From contig NW_004624776.1 of NCBI RefSeq assembly GCF_000247695.1, positions 17,609,875-17,673,874 of the forward strand: 64,000 nucleotides of DNA, in the 5' to 3' direction. This DNA is from Heterocephalus glaber (taxonomy: Eukaryota > Chordata > Mammalia > Rodentia > Bathyergidae). Shown here one piece after another: positions 10,749 to 22,900 of the stretch. Made by a program: the position numbers and the translations under genes. Below the pieces are notes generated by a model, which saw only the letters and a list, made by a program, of their open reading frames with translations, did no database searches and was not told the origin of the DNA. Numbering within the stretch: the stretch's first letter is position 1; every line of letters begins with the position of its first letter.

Positions 10749-10840
10749 TTTTTTTTTTTTTTTTGGTACAGGAGATCGAACTTGGGACCTTGTGCTTGCA
10801 AGCCAGGCGGTGGAACCACTGAGCTAAATCCCCAGCCCCC
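10749..10840 (-). mobile_element. ID SINE
   Basis: Poly-T, ggtacaggagatcgaacttg and gaaccactgagctaaatccc. It is flanked by gagcca repeats. Confidence 0.92.
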
Positions 10841-10854
10841 ATTCGAGCCATTTT

Positions 10855-11250
10855 TAAGTGTAGGGTTCTGTTAAATACATTCACATTGTCACACAGTCAT
10901 CACCACCACCCATCTCCAGAGCTTCATTTTCCCAAATTGAACTGAAAATTGTCCCCATTAAACAGTAACTCCCTGGTCCCCTTTGCCAGCTTCTGGCCAC
11001 CACCTCCTTATTTTCTGTCGCTACGACTTTGCCTGCTCTAGGTGTCTCACACAAGTGAAAGGCCACAATACTGGCTCTTTTTGTCTTGTTTCATTTAACA
11101 TGATGTCCTCAAGGTCCACCTGTTTGCGTCAGGGTTTTCTTCCTTTTTAAAGACTAAATAACGCTCCCTTATATGTGCATGCCACATTTTGCTTATGCAT
11201 TCACTTGTTGATGGTCAAACATCAACACCAATTGCGTATTGTGAATAAAT
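10855..11250 (-). mobile_element. Old L1 (L1M-type) 3' end, reverse
   Basis: Follows the well-known reversed L1M order: gttaaatacattcacattgt, cagtaactccctggtcccct, ttaacatgatgtcctcaagg and tgcattcacttgttgatggt. Confidence 0.75.
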
Positions 11251-12180
11251 CTAAAATTTTTAAGTAAGACATTTAAACAATTTAAAGTAGTACTAAAATG
11301 TATGTAACACAAACTAGCAGTCTCCTGTCCAATCCCAATTCCTTTCCTGTAGCTCTTCAAAGGCAGTAACTTTCACCTCATTCAGCTCTTTTCCTTACAG
11401 ACCTATAGCCTAACAGACTTGCAGCTCCTTCTGTTGGGTTTGTAAGTTTTTCCACGTAACCTACTGACTTCTCATCACAGAAGAGATGGCTGTCCTGCAC
11501 TCCTCGCCGCACCATACACAGGAATCGCCCTTTACAAGGATGTTGTGCATTTGGGCACAAAATGATGTCTGTTACAATACTCTTCATGTTATTGTCGAGG
11601 CAGGAGACAGAAACACCCGTACTATGAACAGAGAAAATGTAATGTAAAGAGTTATTAACTATGACTAGGAAGGAAACTACTAAGAGGAATAAGGATACTA
11701 AACATGCAGACACAGCAGGTTCAGGGAGCAGCTGCTACTCTCGATTGAAGAAGAGCATCCAGGCTGAGCGCCTGTGCTGTGGCAGTGGCGTGGTGAAGTC
11801 CTCGAGGCCCTGTGGCTGGGCTAAGCTGCCACTGAAGCTCACTGGGAAGCTGCACACCGACCAAGGTCCTATGGGAGGCCTCACCATAGAAACGAAGAAA
11901 AGCGCGAGGTCCAAGAAGCCCCTTCCTCTTGCAGTGTCCTCCGGCGCCCTCTACAGACTAGGTAGGCAAGACGCTGTGAGGGTGCTTCAGGAGAGTTTAG
12001 TGTCTGGTTGGGTATCACCAAGCAGGGCGAAGGGATGGAGTTAGCGCTGATGGGCAGTGGCTGAGGACTAGGCTGGTCTCATAGTTGACCTGAACCCCCC
12101 TTAACTTGTCGATCATCTGGGTTGGGTCTCTTATTTCCTCTTTTCTCATTGATAATCTCATCTTGGTGGAAGGAGGCACT
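11251..12180. other. No gene recognised
   Basis: A 127-codon open frame at 11661-12044 (plus) has no recognisable domain, so I do not call it a gene. The stretch may contain an old LTR-like repeat. Confidence 0.35.
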
Positions 12181-12223
12181 TTTTTTTTAAGCTTTTTTTT
12201 GGTACCGGGGATCGAACTCGGCA
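12181..12223 (-). mobile_element. ID SINE, truncated
   Basis: Only the 3' tail and B-box side remain: ggtaccggggatcgaactcg, then unrelated sequence. Confidence 0.8.
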
Positions 12224-12315
12224 GACTTGTATGTAGCCCTCCCCTGCTTCAGTATTGCCTACCCTAAGCCCTATCTATGCCTTCTGTTGCATCCTCTCTA
12301 AACTCCAGCCTGCCT

Positions 12316-12378
12316 ATTTGTGTGTGGCCTGTGGGCTAAGAATGGTTTTTGGATTTTTATATGGTTGTAAAAAACCAG
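12316..12378 (+). mobile_element. hAT-like (MER1 group) fragment
   Basis: gtgtggcctgtgggctaaga and atggtttttggatttttata resemble the interior of the hAT family seen again at 13505, 24862 and 27188. Confidence 0.45.
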
Positions 12379-12775
12379 GAAACCCAATAGAACATCCAAT
12401 TGTATTAGGAAGCCCATAAATCCTAAAATACTCTCTGGCCCTTAACAGAAAGTTTCCTGACCTTGGGCTTATAGGACAGTTGTATTAAGTGGGTATGTAA
12501 ATAAAGCCCTAAAACAAAATAAGTTATTCATTTATTCCCCAGGTTGAAGATACACACTTCACACATGTAACGGATCAATGGGTGTCAGTATATTGATGGC
12601 ATTTAAAACGCCCTGCGACCTCCTGAGATGAAAGAGAAGCAGCCTCAGTGCTGTGCTCTGGGGCACCACACTTTTAACAGGTCAGGGGTAAGTAGGTTAT
12701 CAGCAAATAGTACTGGTAAGAGCTACATGAAGCACAAGAAAAAAAATCAGCAGACCGTAGAAGACTGAAAACTTG

Positions 12776-12907
12776 CTTATTTTGTTTTGCCATGGGGTCT
12801 CATTATGTTGCCCAGGTTGACCTTCAATTCCTGGGCTCAGGTGATCCACCTGCCTCAGCCTCCTAAGTATCAGAGATCACAGCTATCTGCCTCTATGCCT
12901 GGCTTTG
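12776..12907 (-). mobile_element. Reversed B1/Alu-monomer-like SINE
   Basis: ggggtctcattatgttgccc, ggtgatccacctgcctcagc and a degenerate end. It lacks the internal duplication. Confidence 0.7.
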
Positions 12908-12914
12908 AAAACTG

Positions 12915-13112
12915 AGTTTTAGCTGGGTGTGGTGCACACATCTACAATTCCAGCACTCTGGAAGGCTGAAGCAGCAGGATTCCAAGTTCAAGCCCAGCAT
13001 AATCAACTTAAAGTGACTTAGCATATCCCTGTCTCAAAATAAAAAATAAAAAGGACCAAAGATGTAGGTTGATGGAAAGACCCAGGTTTTATTCCCCAGT
13101 ACCTTAAAACAA
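12915..13112 (+). mobile_element. B1-dID composite SINE
   Basis: agctgggtgtggtgcacaca (B1) joined to gatgtaggttgatggaaaga and gttttattccccagtacc (ID-like). Confidence 0.7.
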
Positions 13113-13504
13113 ACAGAGTTTTAAAAAGTATTTCAAAAAGGAAAATATGACCTACAGTTTTAAATGCTAAGGAATAGGATGACCAAGAATTACTGGATTT
13201 TACATGGAGGTGACAGCTGTCAATGCAGTGTTGGGACAAAGACCTTGAAATTTAAGAGAAAACAGAAGAGGAATTAGAGACCAAGGATAGAAAATTCTTC
13301 TGAGGCATTCTGCTACAAAGGGAAGCAGACATAGGGTGGAAAGAAGTGCTTAGGAGGGTTTTGAAGGGTGTTAATGCAAGCAACCAAAATGCTTGTAGGT
13401 ACCAGGTAGAAGTGATGGTAGGATCAATGAAGTCTCTTTCAACTGCTTTAAAATGGCATTAATTTTTTTTTTAATCAAGTAGAGACCACGGTAAGCAATT
13501 TAAG

Positions 13505-13960
13505 CCAGGATGGCAAACTACAGGTTGTAGGCGAAGTCTCACCTACTGCTTGTTTTTGTATAGCATATCACTGAAGAATGGTTTATACATTTTCAAACAA
13601 ATGGAGTAGCTGGGTGTGGCACATACCTGTAATCCCAGTACCCGGGTAGCTGAGGCAGGAAGATCGCTGTAGTTTGGGCCAGCCTGAGCTACAAAGCAAG
13701 TTCAAGACTGTCCTGAGCTACACAGTGAGACCCTGACTCAAAAACAACAAAAAAAAAGTTGGAAAAATTTAAATATGCTGACACACAAAACAAGATTTCC
13801 ATGTCCATAAAGTTGGATTGGACTACAGCCACATTGTTCCATTTACATACTGCCTATGGTTGCTTTTGTGCTACCAGGGCAAAGCTGAATGGTTTCAACA
13901 CAGTAGTACTGTACAGCTTGGCACTACTGCCCAGTGCACAAATGCAGTGACACTTAGGAC
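13505..13960 (+). mobile_element. hAT-like non-autonomous DNA transposon, interrupted by B1
   Basis: gatggcaaactacaggttgt, agaatggtttatacattttc and, after the B1, ctgcctatggttgcttttgt match a remembered Charlie-like family. It is decayed and has no transposase frame. Confidence 0.6.
13606..13757 (+). mobile_element. B1 SINE
   Basis: agctgggtgtggcacatacc, then an internal duplication (ggccagcctgagctacaaag / gactgtcctgagctacacag) and an A-rich tail. It lies inside the hAT-like fossil. Confidence 0.85.
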
Positions 13961-14394
13961 AGTGTTTCAAGTGCCACAAACACTGCTTCACAGCAGCATT
14001 TGTTAGTGTTTTCAGCAGTGTGATCACATGTGAAAACGGTGTTCTTCAAATCACCATCAGGGCACAGTGGAGGATGGCTAGGTTATAGAATTACGCAGCA
14101 TCATGTTTACTATTCAGTGATGCTATAGCAATGCAAAAATAACACGATAGCCACTGATATTACCAGACAGTATTTCTTATAGGGGAACAAGTCATTAGAA
14201 AGTTTAAAATGAAACAACTTATTCCAGCAGAATTTCTTTTTAAAAATTGAGAAATTCAGATGAAGCTGTAACCAGAGCAAGTTTTTGAGTTTTTCTTTGC
14301 TCTTGATGAATCAAAATACTTTTGCCAATATTTAGTTAACTTCTCAAGGATTCAATGCCAAGTTTGAAATGACTGAAGAATTAGCTCCTCCCTC

Positions 14395-14482
14395 CCCTTT
14401 TCTTATGGTGCTTGGGTTGAAACCCAAGGCCTAGCACATCCTAGGTCAGTGTTCTCGACCACCAAGCTGCACCTCAACCCAA
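14395..14482 (-). mobile_element. Old ID-like SINE
   Basis: gtgcttgggttgaaacccaa and ccaccaagctgcacctcaac: a diverged reversed ID. Confidence 0.55.
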
Positions 14483-14602
14483 AGAATCAGCTTCTATACA
14501 TACATCTTATATATAAGATATCTTATATCTACATATAAGATAACTTACATGCAAGAAGTGGAAAAAACATTAATTCAGTAACACCTCAAAGTAGAATCTG
14601 CT

Positions 14603-14691
14603 GGGGCCAGGGATTTAGCTCAGTGGTGCTGATGCCTGCCCCGCAACCGAAAGGTCCCGAGTTTGATCCCTGGTTATCAAAAAAAAAAAAG
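14603..14691 (+). mobile_element. ID SINE with target-site duplication
   Basis: ggggccagggatttagctca and cgagtttgatccctgg. It is flanked by the direct repeat gtagaatctgct (about 14591 and 14691). Confidence 0.94.
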
Positions 14692-16342
14692 TAGAATCTG
14701 CTAAGATGGATGCAACTAATATGCGTGGAGTGAAAGTGTCCTAAGGTCCTGTTACTACTCGCCAGCAGGCCCTCTGCTGTAACTACCTGAATGTATCTGG
14801 TGTTACTGATCCAGTGGCATCAAGAATGAACGTCATTTGCTGTCAAGGACTTTACCACCACTCCCATGGACGGTCAGGTAGTGCAGCTGAGTAACCTCAC
14901 TGGCCCTACCACACAGCAGCTCAAGGGCTTAGAAAACTTAAGTTTTATTGTTATCTTTTGAGTTCAGGGCCAAGACTGAAGTTTTTCTTACTGTGAAAAA
15001 TACAATCACTATTATTGAACACTTAATAGCTTTGGAAATCAGTTTTTGTTGCAGGCTTGATGATCCTTCATAGTGAACTGAATCTAAAATTACAAAACAG
15101 TACTTATATGCAAACATACAGAAAAAATAATTTCTTGAAATTATTGCTTGAAAATAATTGCTTGAATCACAAATAACATCAAACTGCTTATACACTTCTC
15201 ATACTGTTCAAAGGAGCAGGCGACAACCATGTTCCCACATATACTGACAGCATATAGTTTCCAACAGGGTATTTCAGAACTCAATACACGTACAAAGGAA
15301 AATTCCTTATTTCAAAATCCAATTAGGTGCAACTAAGATTCCACCTAACTCTCAATTAGAAACGATTAATCTGCAACACAATAACTCACTTAAAGGCAAA
15401 GAAAGAGAACAAGGGAAGAATTTAACAGAACTGTACAAATGCTTTCCAGATCAGTGTTTAAAACCATGCTCATGCCTGGATACCAGTATTTGGCAGTACC
15501 TACCTATTTGAAGAGACATTTTCAAAGGTCACATAAAACCTAACATTCACACTTGCAATTTTGACAACAGTGAACTACTTCCTCACTTTGAACCCCAATT
15601 AACCAAGGTGAAAACTCCCTCAAAGGGAATCTATCCTTGTTACTAGACCTGTATTAGAAAAAAAAAACTATACTCAATTATTACTGTACTTTGAATTTTA
15701 TTAATAAAATTTGTGGAAAGGTTTTACATACCCATGTACTCATGTTGCCTCTTTGCCCCAAAGCCTAAATACAAACTCTAGCATTTACAGCAAGTCTTTC
15801 ACACCTTGAGCTCAAGGGCAAAGGGTTAGATCAGAGAGGAGCAGAGGCAGGAACATTCAAATACGGACACCCAGACAGGGTGGGCAAGGCCAGTACTCCA
15901 GTGTGCCTCTGACTGGCTCTGCTTAACCCACTTCCACCTACTCATCTGCTTTCTAGCTTCCCAGATTTTGCTGTGTGCTCATGTGTTATTTTTGTCTTGG
16001 CCTATGGTTACTAAACATTTGTTCTATCAATAAGAAGAGGTCCACGGCTGACTAAGGCAGCCAGCCAAGTGGCTCATGGCTTTCGGGCACAAAGACCTTA
16101 AGAGCTGTGCATCACAGCTCTGCCACTTTCTACTTACGGGACCTTAAGCACTTACTCATCTTTAAATTGGGGGTAATATTAACACCTCATGCTTGCTACA
16201 TAACTAACTGCTTTTATTCCCACTGCAATTCTTGAAAGGGGCTAGGGGGGTGAAACTCAAACTTGGACCAGAGAAGTTTCAAATATTCCTCCATAAACTA
16301 GCTTTGGTAAGCTATTACGGCAGAATGAAAAGCATGTGTTCC
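14692..16342. other. Repeat-poor stretch, no gene recognised
   Basis: AT-rich and without recognised SINEs. AATAAA signals on the minus strand near 14943 and 15700 could be distal ZMYM2 polyadenylation sites. Confidence 0.35.
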
Positions 16343-16503
16343 AGTGGAGTGTGAGGGCACATGCCTATCATCCCAGCTACTCAAGAGGCCATGGTCAGCA
16401 TGGACGACCAAATAGTTTTAAAAGAGCTAGGGATGTGGCTCAGTAGCAGAGCACTTGCCTAGACTGCATGAGACCCTGGGTTCAATCCTCCGTACCACAA
16501 AAA
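16343..16503 (+). mobile_element. B1-dID composite SINE, shortened
   Basis: cacatgcctatcatcccagc (B1) and gagctagggatgtggctcag (ID) with ggttcaatcctccgtaccac. Confidence 0.7.
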
Positions 16504-16747
16504 TAAGCTGTGTATCCTTCAAAATCCAAAATTCTCTGGAACTCACTATAGATAAAATTAAAGTGGTAAAACAAACATTTTGTTGAAAACCTTTTCAGTG
16601 AATTGGCTTTCAAACCTTGAAAACCATAAAAATGTTTGCTCCCCAAATGCAAAGGAATAAAAAAAAATTTCAAGAAAAACACATTTACTATGTTCATCCC
16701 ACACTTTCATTTTTAAAAAATTTTGTAGACTGCGTAGACTTTTGGGG

Positions 16748-16829
16748 GTTTTTTTTTGGTACCGGGGATCGAACTCGGGTCCTTGCACTTGCGCAGCAGG
16801 CAGCGAAACCACTGAGCTAAATCCCCGGT
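16748..16829 (-). mobile_element. ID SINE
   Basis: ggtaccggggatcgaactcg and accactgagctaaatccccg: a near-consensus young copy. Confidence 0.94.
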
Positions 16830-17167
16830 GACTTTTGGGTTTTTAACCAGTGTTAAAAATACAGCTTTGAGACCCATCCAAACTACTGAGCCAGTCTCCA
16901 TGGGATAGATCAGAAATCTCATTTTAATAAACTTCACAAGTGATTCAGAAGTCTTTATATCTTGAGCTACTACAAACCACTAGACCCTGTAACCCAATCA
17001 CCTCAAAGGGCAGACTGAGGAACTCAAGAGGTACCAATATGCAGGGCACACAGAGACAAGTGCTCAGAGGCACACCCAGAAATATGCACTTCTTCATACA
17101 TTTTGTCATATTTCCAATGGATCCTTTATTTTCAAAAATTCTGAACTTTAAAAAAAGGTACTTATAA

Positions 17168-17290
17168 TCATTGGTTCATTCATTCAACAAGCATTTATTA
17201 ACATCTAGAATGTGCTAGGAACTTTTCTAGGTACTTGGGATACAGCAGGGAACAAAAGAATTCCCTACATTACATTCTAGTGAAACATGT
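17168..17290 (+). mobile_element. Ancient mammalian repeat fragment
   Basis: tcattcattcaacaagcatt, tgtgctaggaacttttctag and gggatacagcagggaacaaa: a common old LINE/SINE-type phrase whose family I cannot name with certainty. Confidence 0.5.
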
Positions 17291-17624
17291 TCTGCTCTTG
17301 CAGCAAGGTAAGTGGTTAAAAACTGAATGGACAAATACCACAACCTCAGCAAATCAAGAGCCCCCAGTCTGGCAGATGTTCACTGTTATTTTTCAATTTG
17401 TATCTTTCTGCATCCTAAAAATAGCTGGTGCCTGCCCTTTGGCAGAATGGGAAACAGATGTAAGGAGACAGAGCTGGTCTGAGATTAAGTTCTTGAGAGT
17501 ATTTTAACATACAAGGAGTGATTTTTTAAAAAAGGTTTACATTTAAAAATGAATCACAGTAACACACAACCATTAATCCCCTCAATACTGCCCTCCCCCA
17601 ACTTCAAATGCACTTACCTCATCA

Positions 17625-17960
17625 TTCTTAACACTTTCTGAAGCAGTTCTGGAAGTTTTATGAAAAGTGTGTTGTTATGGCTATCTTGATGTCCTGAATC
17701 AATTCAAAACATTTACTTTTCAAAACATTTACTTTTCATGGTCACTTTGATTTCACATGTTGCCAGATTCGGGGAATAAGGATATACCATAACATTTTTG
17801 AGTCTGTCTTCCTGCTGGGATGGCACTCAGCAGGGGCATTCATGTATCACACCTTGTAAAGACATGGAAGAGGACTTCCAGAACTGCTTCAGAAAGTGGC
17901 AAGAACAATGGGATACGTATCTGAATCAGGGAGGTATATTTTGAGAGGAATCGACATCTT
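17625..17960. mobile_element. Mariner-like transposase remnant in inverted arrangement
   Basis: On the plus strand 17861-17950 reads DMEEDFQNCFRKWQEQW, then more residues and a stop, resembling the C-terminal end of mariner-type transposases. The minus strand at 17631-17656 holds a second copy of the FQNCFRK block. The two form an inverted repeat (17631-17656 and 17874-17899, 25 of 26 bases). No D,D catalytic segment is present. Confidence 0.6.
17706..17737. repeat. 16-bp tandem duplication
   Basis: The unit aaaacatttacttttc is repeated twice without a spacer. Confidence 0.9.
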
Positions 17961-18189
17961 TTACTGCAATAAATTCTTTAACAATTTGCACATTCACTGT
18001 ATGTTTTGATTGCTCCTTGTACAAGTGATTGTGCTCTGTAAGGCACATCTTACTTTGACTTCGACATTTCTCTATAAAGTCCCCAACTTACAACATTCAA
18101 GTGGTAAACTTTCACAGGTGTACAGTATATGACTGACTTTATCAGATACAAAGGAATCCGACTTACCAATGTTCTCCCAGAGGTTTCCA

Positions 18190-18211
18190 ATCAGACCTCC
18201 GGAGGTCTGAT
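18190..18211. repeat. 22-bp perfect palindrome
   Basis: The sequence atcagacctcc followed at once by its own reverse complement, with no spacer. No known site was recognised. Confidence 0.95.
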
Positions 18212-18880
18212 CTACCCCATGGGACTTAAGGTACTCCCTTTTCTCCCCAGCTAACTATATGCTGAAGAGGGACTGAGTCTTACACCTACTGTGTTCCCAG
18301 CACCCAGGTCAAGAGCCTGGAAAGATAATGACTCCATTTGTTGATTGCTTCCATGGCATGAGTGCAATGATTCATAAAGGTGTGTGCCCTTAACGTATAA
18401 TGCTGATGCTACAAATACTGAGGCAAGGCAGAAAGTAGTTACCATCTGCTTACGTGAATTTAGGACTATAAATATATCTTCAAAATGGAAAGGTTTCACC
18501 TTACATATGGGATGAAAACCTGCATACCCATGACTTAGAAAAGTTTATTTTCAAAAGTAATTGCTACTTTAAAAAATTCTTAGTGATTTTTAACTACCGA
18601 CATAGTGAATTTTGCATGTTTCACCCATTCCACATAACCTAGAAGTTGGATTGCTCATCCTAATTCAACTATCTGTGATGCATGGTAAAGGTACTCTAGC
18701 CACTGACTGGGGGCTACATGCCAGAAATAAGGTCTGAGTCCATCAAAATAGTATCATCAAAATAATCAGAAATTGCACTGCTAACCATTTCTAAAACAGC
18801 TAAAAGCAATGGCAATTATAGGAATCTGGTTTTACGTACTCACAAGCAGTGGTAATCCCCTCTATAAAATGTATAAATCA

Positions 18881-19060
18881 GGCATGGTGGCACACACCTG
18901 TAATTCCAGAAGCCTGGGAGACTGAGACAGAAGCTTCGTAGGGTGGTCAAGACTGGCCTGGACAATTTACAGGACAACTTACTCTATCTATCTAAAAATG
19001 AAAACAGAAAGAGCTGGGGAGGTAGCTCAGTTAGCCCTTAGGGTCAAGCTCCAGTAACAG
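18881..19060 (+). mobile_element. B1-dID composite SINE
   Basis: caggcatggtggcacacacc (B1) then gagctggggaggtagctcag (ID-like). Confidence 0.75.
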
Positions 19061-19509
19061 AGAACAATCAACCAATCAAACCTAGTCTAGACCATAATAC
19101 CCTTCTGGAGTATTTCTAAAGTGTCCACATCCTTCTCTGTTCTCAATTATGAATACAGTTTTTATCCATTCCCTAGGAGTTCAATGTACAGTATACACTG
19201 TTCACTTCCCAAAAGATGTAAGTTTTGGAACAGTAATATCTTCTTGATCTCTTTTCTTCCCTAGCTACCATGGAAAGCAGCAGTTCTTTGACTCTGAAAA
19301 CATGTGACAAAACTACATTGTTTTGGGATAATTGGTTTTTGTGTGTTGAATGTAATTCTAAGAAGTTACCTGAGTTGGATTTTAAAAATTGAGTTTAACA
19401 TGCTTTCAGTATTAGAGCTTTTAGAAAAAAATCTTTCTCTTCACCAAGAAAATGTTTCTAAATAAATCACAAGGATTGAAACATAAATCTGTAAAGTTTA
19501 CTATCATGG

Positions 19510-19592
19510 AAATGCTGACATTTTACAAAGAAATTGAAGCTCAGACAGAGTAACAAACCTAAAGTCTTGAACAGAGCTGCAATTGTTCTTGT
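19510..19592 (+). mobile_element. MIR fragment
   Basis: cattttacaaagaaattgaa and gctcagacagagtaacaaac resemble the MIR core; old. Confidence 0.5.
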
Positions 19593-19748
19593 CCCTGTAC
19601 TACAACAGAAAGTACATTCAGGATTTATATCTTTCAACAATACACAAAGGTCTGTGCCCCTCTCTTCAGCTGTACCTGGAACAGAAATGTTTCAGGCCTA
19701 GGAATATTTGCATAGACTTTATTGGTTGAACACACCAAATGCAAAAAA

Positions 19749-19833
19749 AAAAATTTTTTTGGCACCAGGGATCGAACTCAGGACTTTGCACTTGCGAGAC
19801 AGGTGTGGAGCCACTGAGCTAAATCTCTGGCCT
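19749..19833 (-). mobile_element. ID SINE
   Basis: ggcaccagggatcgaactca and ccactgagctaaatctctgg; the first of two reversed IDs placed head to tail. Confidence 0.93.
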
Positions 19834-19849
19834 CAGAATCCAAAATTCT

Positions 19850-19939
19850 TTTTTTTTTTTTTTTTGGTACCAGGGATCAACTCGGAACCTTGGGCTTCCA
19901 AGGCAGGCAGCAGCACCACTGAGCTAGATCCTCGGCCCC
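19850..19939 (-). mobile_element. ID SINE with perfect 15-bp target-site duplication
   Basis: Poly-T and ggtaccagggatcaactcgg. It is flanked exactly by agaatccaaaattct at 19835-19849 and 19940-19954, a clear sign of L1-driven insertion. Confidence 0.96.
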
Positions 19940-19954
19940 AGAATCCAAAATTCT

Positions 19955-22900
19955 GAGTTGTCACGTCAGCACTCAAAACATTTACATTTTCGTATATGTG
20001 CTGCCGAAGCAAGCACCAAAACATTTACATTTTAGAACATTCAGACTTCAGATTTCTGAATTAGGGATACCCAACTTATATTTTATTTACAAGTTAAATC
20101 TTTTGTTCTGTTTCAAAAGACTAAATTCATGAACTTATTTAATCCAGTAACTAATTAGGACAGCACCTGCTTCACTTTTAGGGACAACCTCTTTTCCAGT
20201 TCATTACAAGGTAAGGTACATTTATTGAGGTGTACCTTTAACATCTAGCTTCCAAGATGAAAAACAAAACAAAACTAAACACCACTGTAGTAGTTTCCAT
20301 TTCCAACTAGACTGATAGAGCTATCCTGTCCTGGATATCACCTTCTAAACTGGGACCACTTTGTTAGTGCGACATACCCAGAAAGAACACAAAAGTTCTT
20401 GAGCACTGGAAATTGGCACTTAAACTAGTCTAATCCCAAGAACATGGCAGAACAGAATAAATGAAATTCAGAATCATCTATAAAAATAAGTGAAGGGCTT
20501 ATTAAGGGGGAGAACCCAGAAGTTATTATAATTTATAGAAATTTATTCTTTAAAAATACTTTCACGTACACTTCAAAATTATTTTGTTTGAGGGGAACAA
20601 GATTATCCTAGTCAATGTTAGTTTAGAACATAAGTGACGTGTAACAACACATTTTGGAAATAACTAGCAAAAGAAAAATGCACGTTTATACTTATGTAAG
20701 AGATATGTAAGATCTCAGATTAAATGGAACCACATTAGAGTAATGTAAATCAAAACCTGTGATTTTCTGATTTCTCCATTACTGTAATCTGTAACACTGC
20801 AAAAATGAGTTACCCCCATTTGCAAATCATAATTGGCCAAGAAAAAGGGAAATTCTATCAGAAAAGTGATAAATCTGAATCATGATACAATATGCATCCT
20901 CTTTTATTTTAATGTTTAACATACTGTAGCAATTCTACCAATAAAAAAAGTTACTATTTCAGTAAAGAGTACTTTTATGGGGGGAAAAAAGCTGAGCTTC
21001 TTGTCTAGAAAAATCCTTTCATTATCTTACATTACCTAATACAGCAAAAAGCCTTTAAAAATGCATTAGTAAAGATTCAATTTGCATGGGAAATTCACTT
21101 CCCACAATATGGCTAATCATCTTTTTCACTGAATGATTTTAAATGGCAGAATCCTCCTTCAGAACAGAAAAATATAGCATCTTCAATAGAATCTCAAGAC
21201 ATAGTTATATTTACAGGACACTATCTATAATCAGAAATCACCAAGAAGGAAAAAAACTATCATTTCATTGTCCTTTTCCTCTGCAGTCAAGTATAACTAC
21301 AAAAACTAAGGAGATCCAGGAAACAATGAAACATGTTCTAGATGAAGTAAGTTTCCCAGAACAAACAATTCTCATAAAATAGGTTTTTTTTTTTCTTTTC
21401 CCCCTGAGAATCAAGTTAATGTATCACTGGATTACAATCGAGGCAAAGACAAGAGCTCTAAATCCTCTATCATGTCAAGATCAAAATCATGTAAATACTC
21501 TGCTTTAAAAAGCTAAAATGGTGCTCGCTTTGGCAGCACATATACTAAAAATCTAAAATGTACAAATGAAGAAAACATAAGTAGCAAGGCATGGTGCTTC
21601 ACGCAGAAATTTGTATTTGGTAAAATATACAAGAAGTGATATTTGGGAAAAAATTTATTGCTCTTGATGGAATATAGCACCACTTTTAAGAATAAAAGAT
21701 AGTTAAGATTAACCATCTTTTAATTAACAATATGCATTTATAAGAAAAGTATTTAAATTAGTTCTGGAAAAAGGTAGTAAGTTTGAGGACATTTTTGTAT
21801 TCTGTGTTTTAAATGTGTTACCCACTTTTCTTCATTAAATAATCAGCAATTTATTTCAGTAAAGTAACTTACACCAGATTTGCTATTGTCATTCTGATTA
21901 CCACTCAACAAATACAAAATCAAGGGACTAAAAATTTTTTTCTTTATAAAACAAGTTAGAACATTATAAAGTATTTTCTTATGCCAAAAACATTTCAGGT
22001 AATTATTGCTTAAATATACAGTGATTAAATCTGTGAAATTTTCCAAATCACAATTGAGAAAATTTCTTTAGTATGCTAACATTTTTCCTAAGAGAGAGAA
22101 ATACCTAAGGGATGTGTGAATATTGCCTACCCACTGTGGAAAAGAGCCCAATATCCCCCTGAATAATTTTTAGACTAATGTCACCATGGTGATTCAGGAT
22201 TTAGAAACAAGGAAACGACATGATTACACACATGCTATACAAAGCCAGCCAGATGATTTATAATTTGCAGCCAGCACTTTACTCAGTCCTTAGAAAGCAG
22301 AATTTTAAGTAAATTTCCTTATTTTAAAAGAAAAAGTCTGAACAGATAAATTGCTATGCAGAAGTACAGTACAAAGGTATTTTTTTTTAAAACGCAATCT
22401 TCTATAAGAAGTAAACTGTAAAAGCCAATCTAACATCAACAGGGATTTCCTCTGAGACAGACTTTATCCATCAGTTGTTCTTTGTTCTTCAGTTACCTGA
22501 AATAATCAGAATTACTATACTGGTAACCTTCATAGTAAAATGTGATACTTTCATATTTAAAGTAGCTTGACTTTCTTACAACAACTACTTTAGGAGTGGC
22601 ATTTCTAACAATTTTACCCAATGTATGCATCAGTCATATCTGGAAGCAGGCACAAGAATTCTAATAAAATCTGTGAAGATTAAGAGTACTATGCAAGTAA
22701 TAATGCAGCATGATCTGTACCCTGGGGGGTGGGATGGGGAGATTAAAAAACCCTATGAACGAAAGGAACTACAGGTATTTATAGTTGACATAGAAAAAGA
22801 AAAGAGAATCTCATACTTTCATCAGACATTTTTAAAAAGAAAAATGTCTTGATTTTGTTTCCAACTTACAGTCATTCTTTACCTATATATATTGATTGGG

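Larger units (their letters stand above)
19673..20078 (+). mobile_element. Ancient DNA-transposon-like repeat, interrupted by two ID SINEs
   Basis: acctggaacagaaatgtttc, then after the IDs ccaaaattctgagttg and gaattagggatacccaactt. The same family occurs at 58271-58462. The name is not certain. Confidence 0.5.

Noticed and set aside
11661..12044. 127-codon plus-strand open frame
   Set aside because: Basic, low-information sequence without a known motif; likely chance or an old repeat.
1..20000. Connexin gene (GJA3), which follows ZMYM2 in human
   Set aside because: No single large connexin-type open frame occurs in the downstream 23 kb; it probably lies beyond the window.
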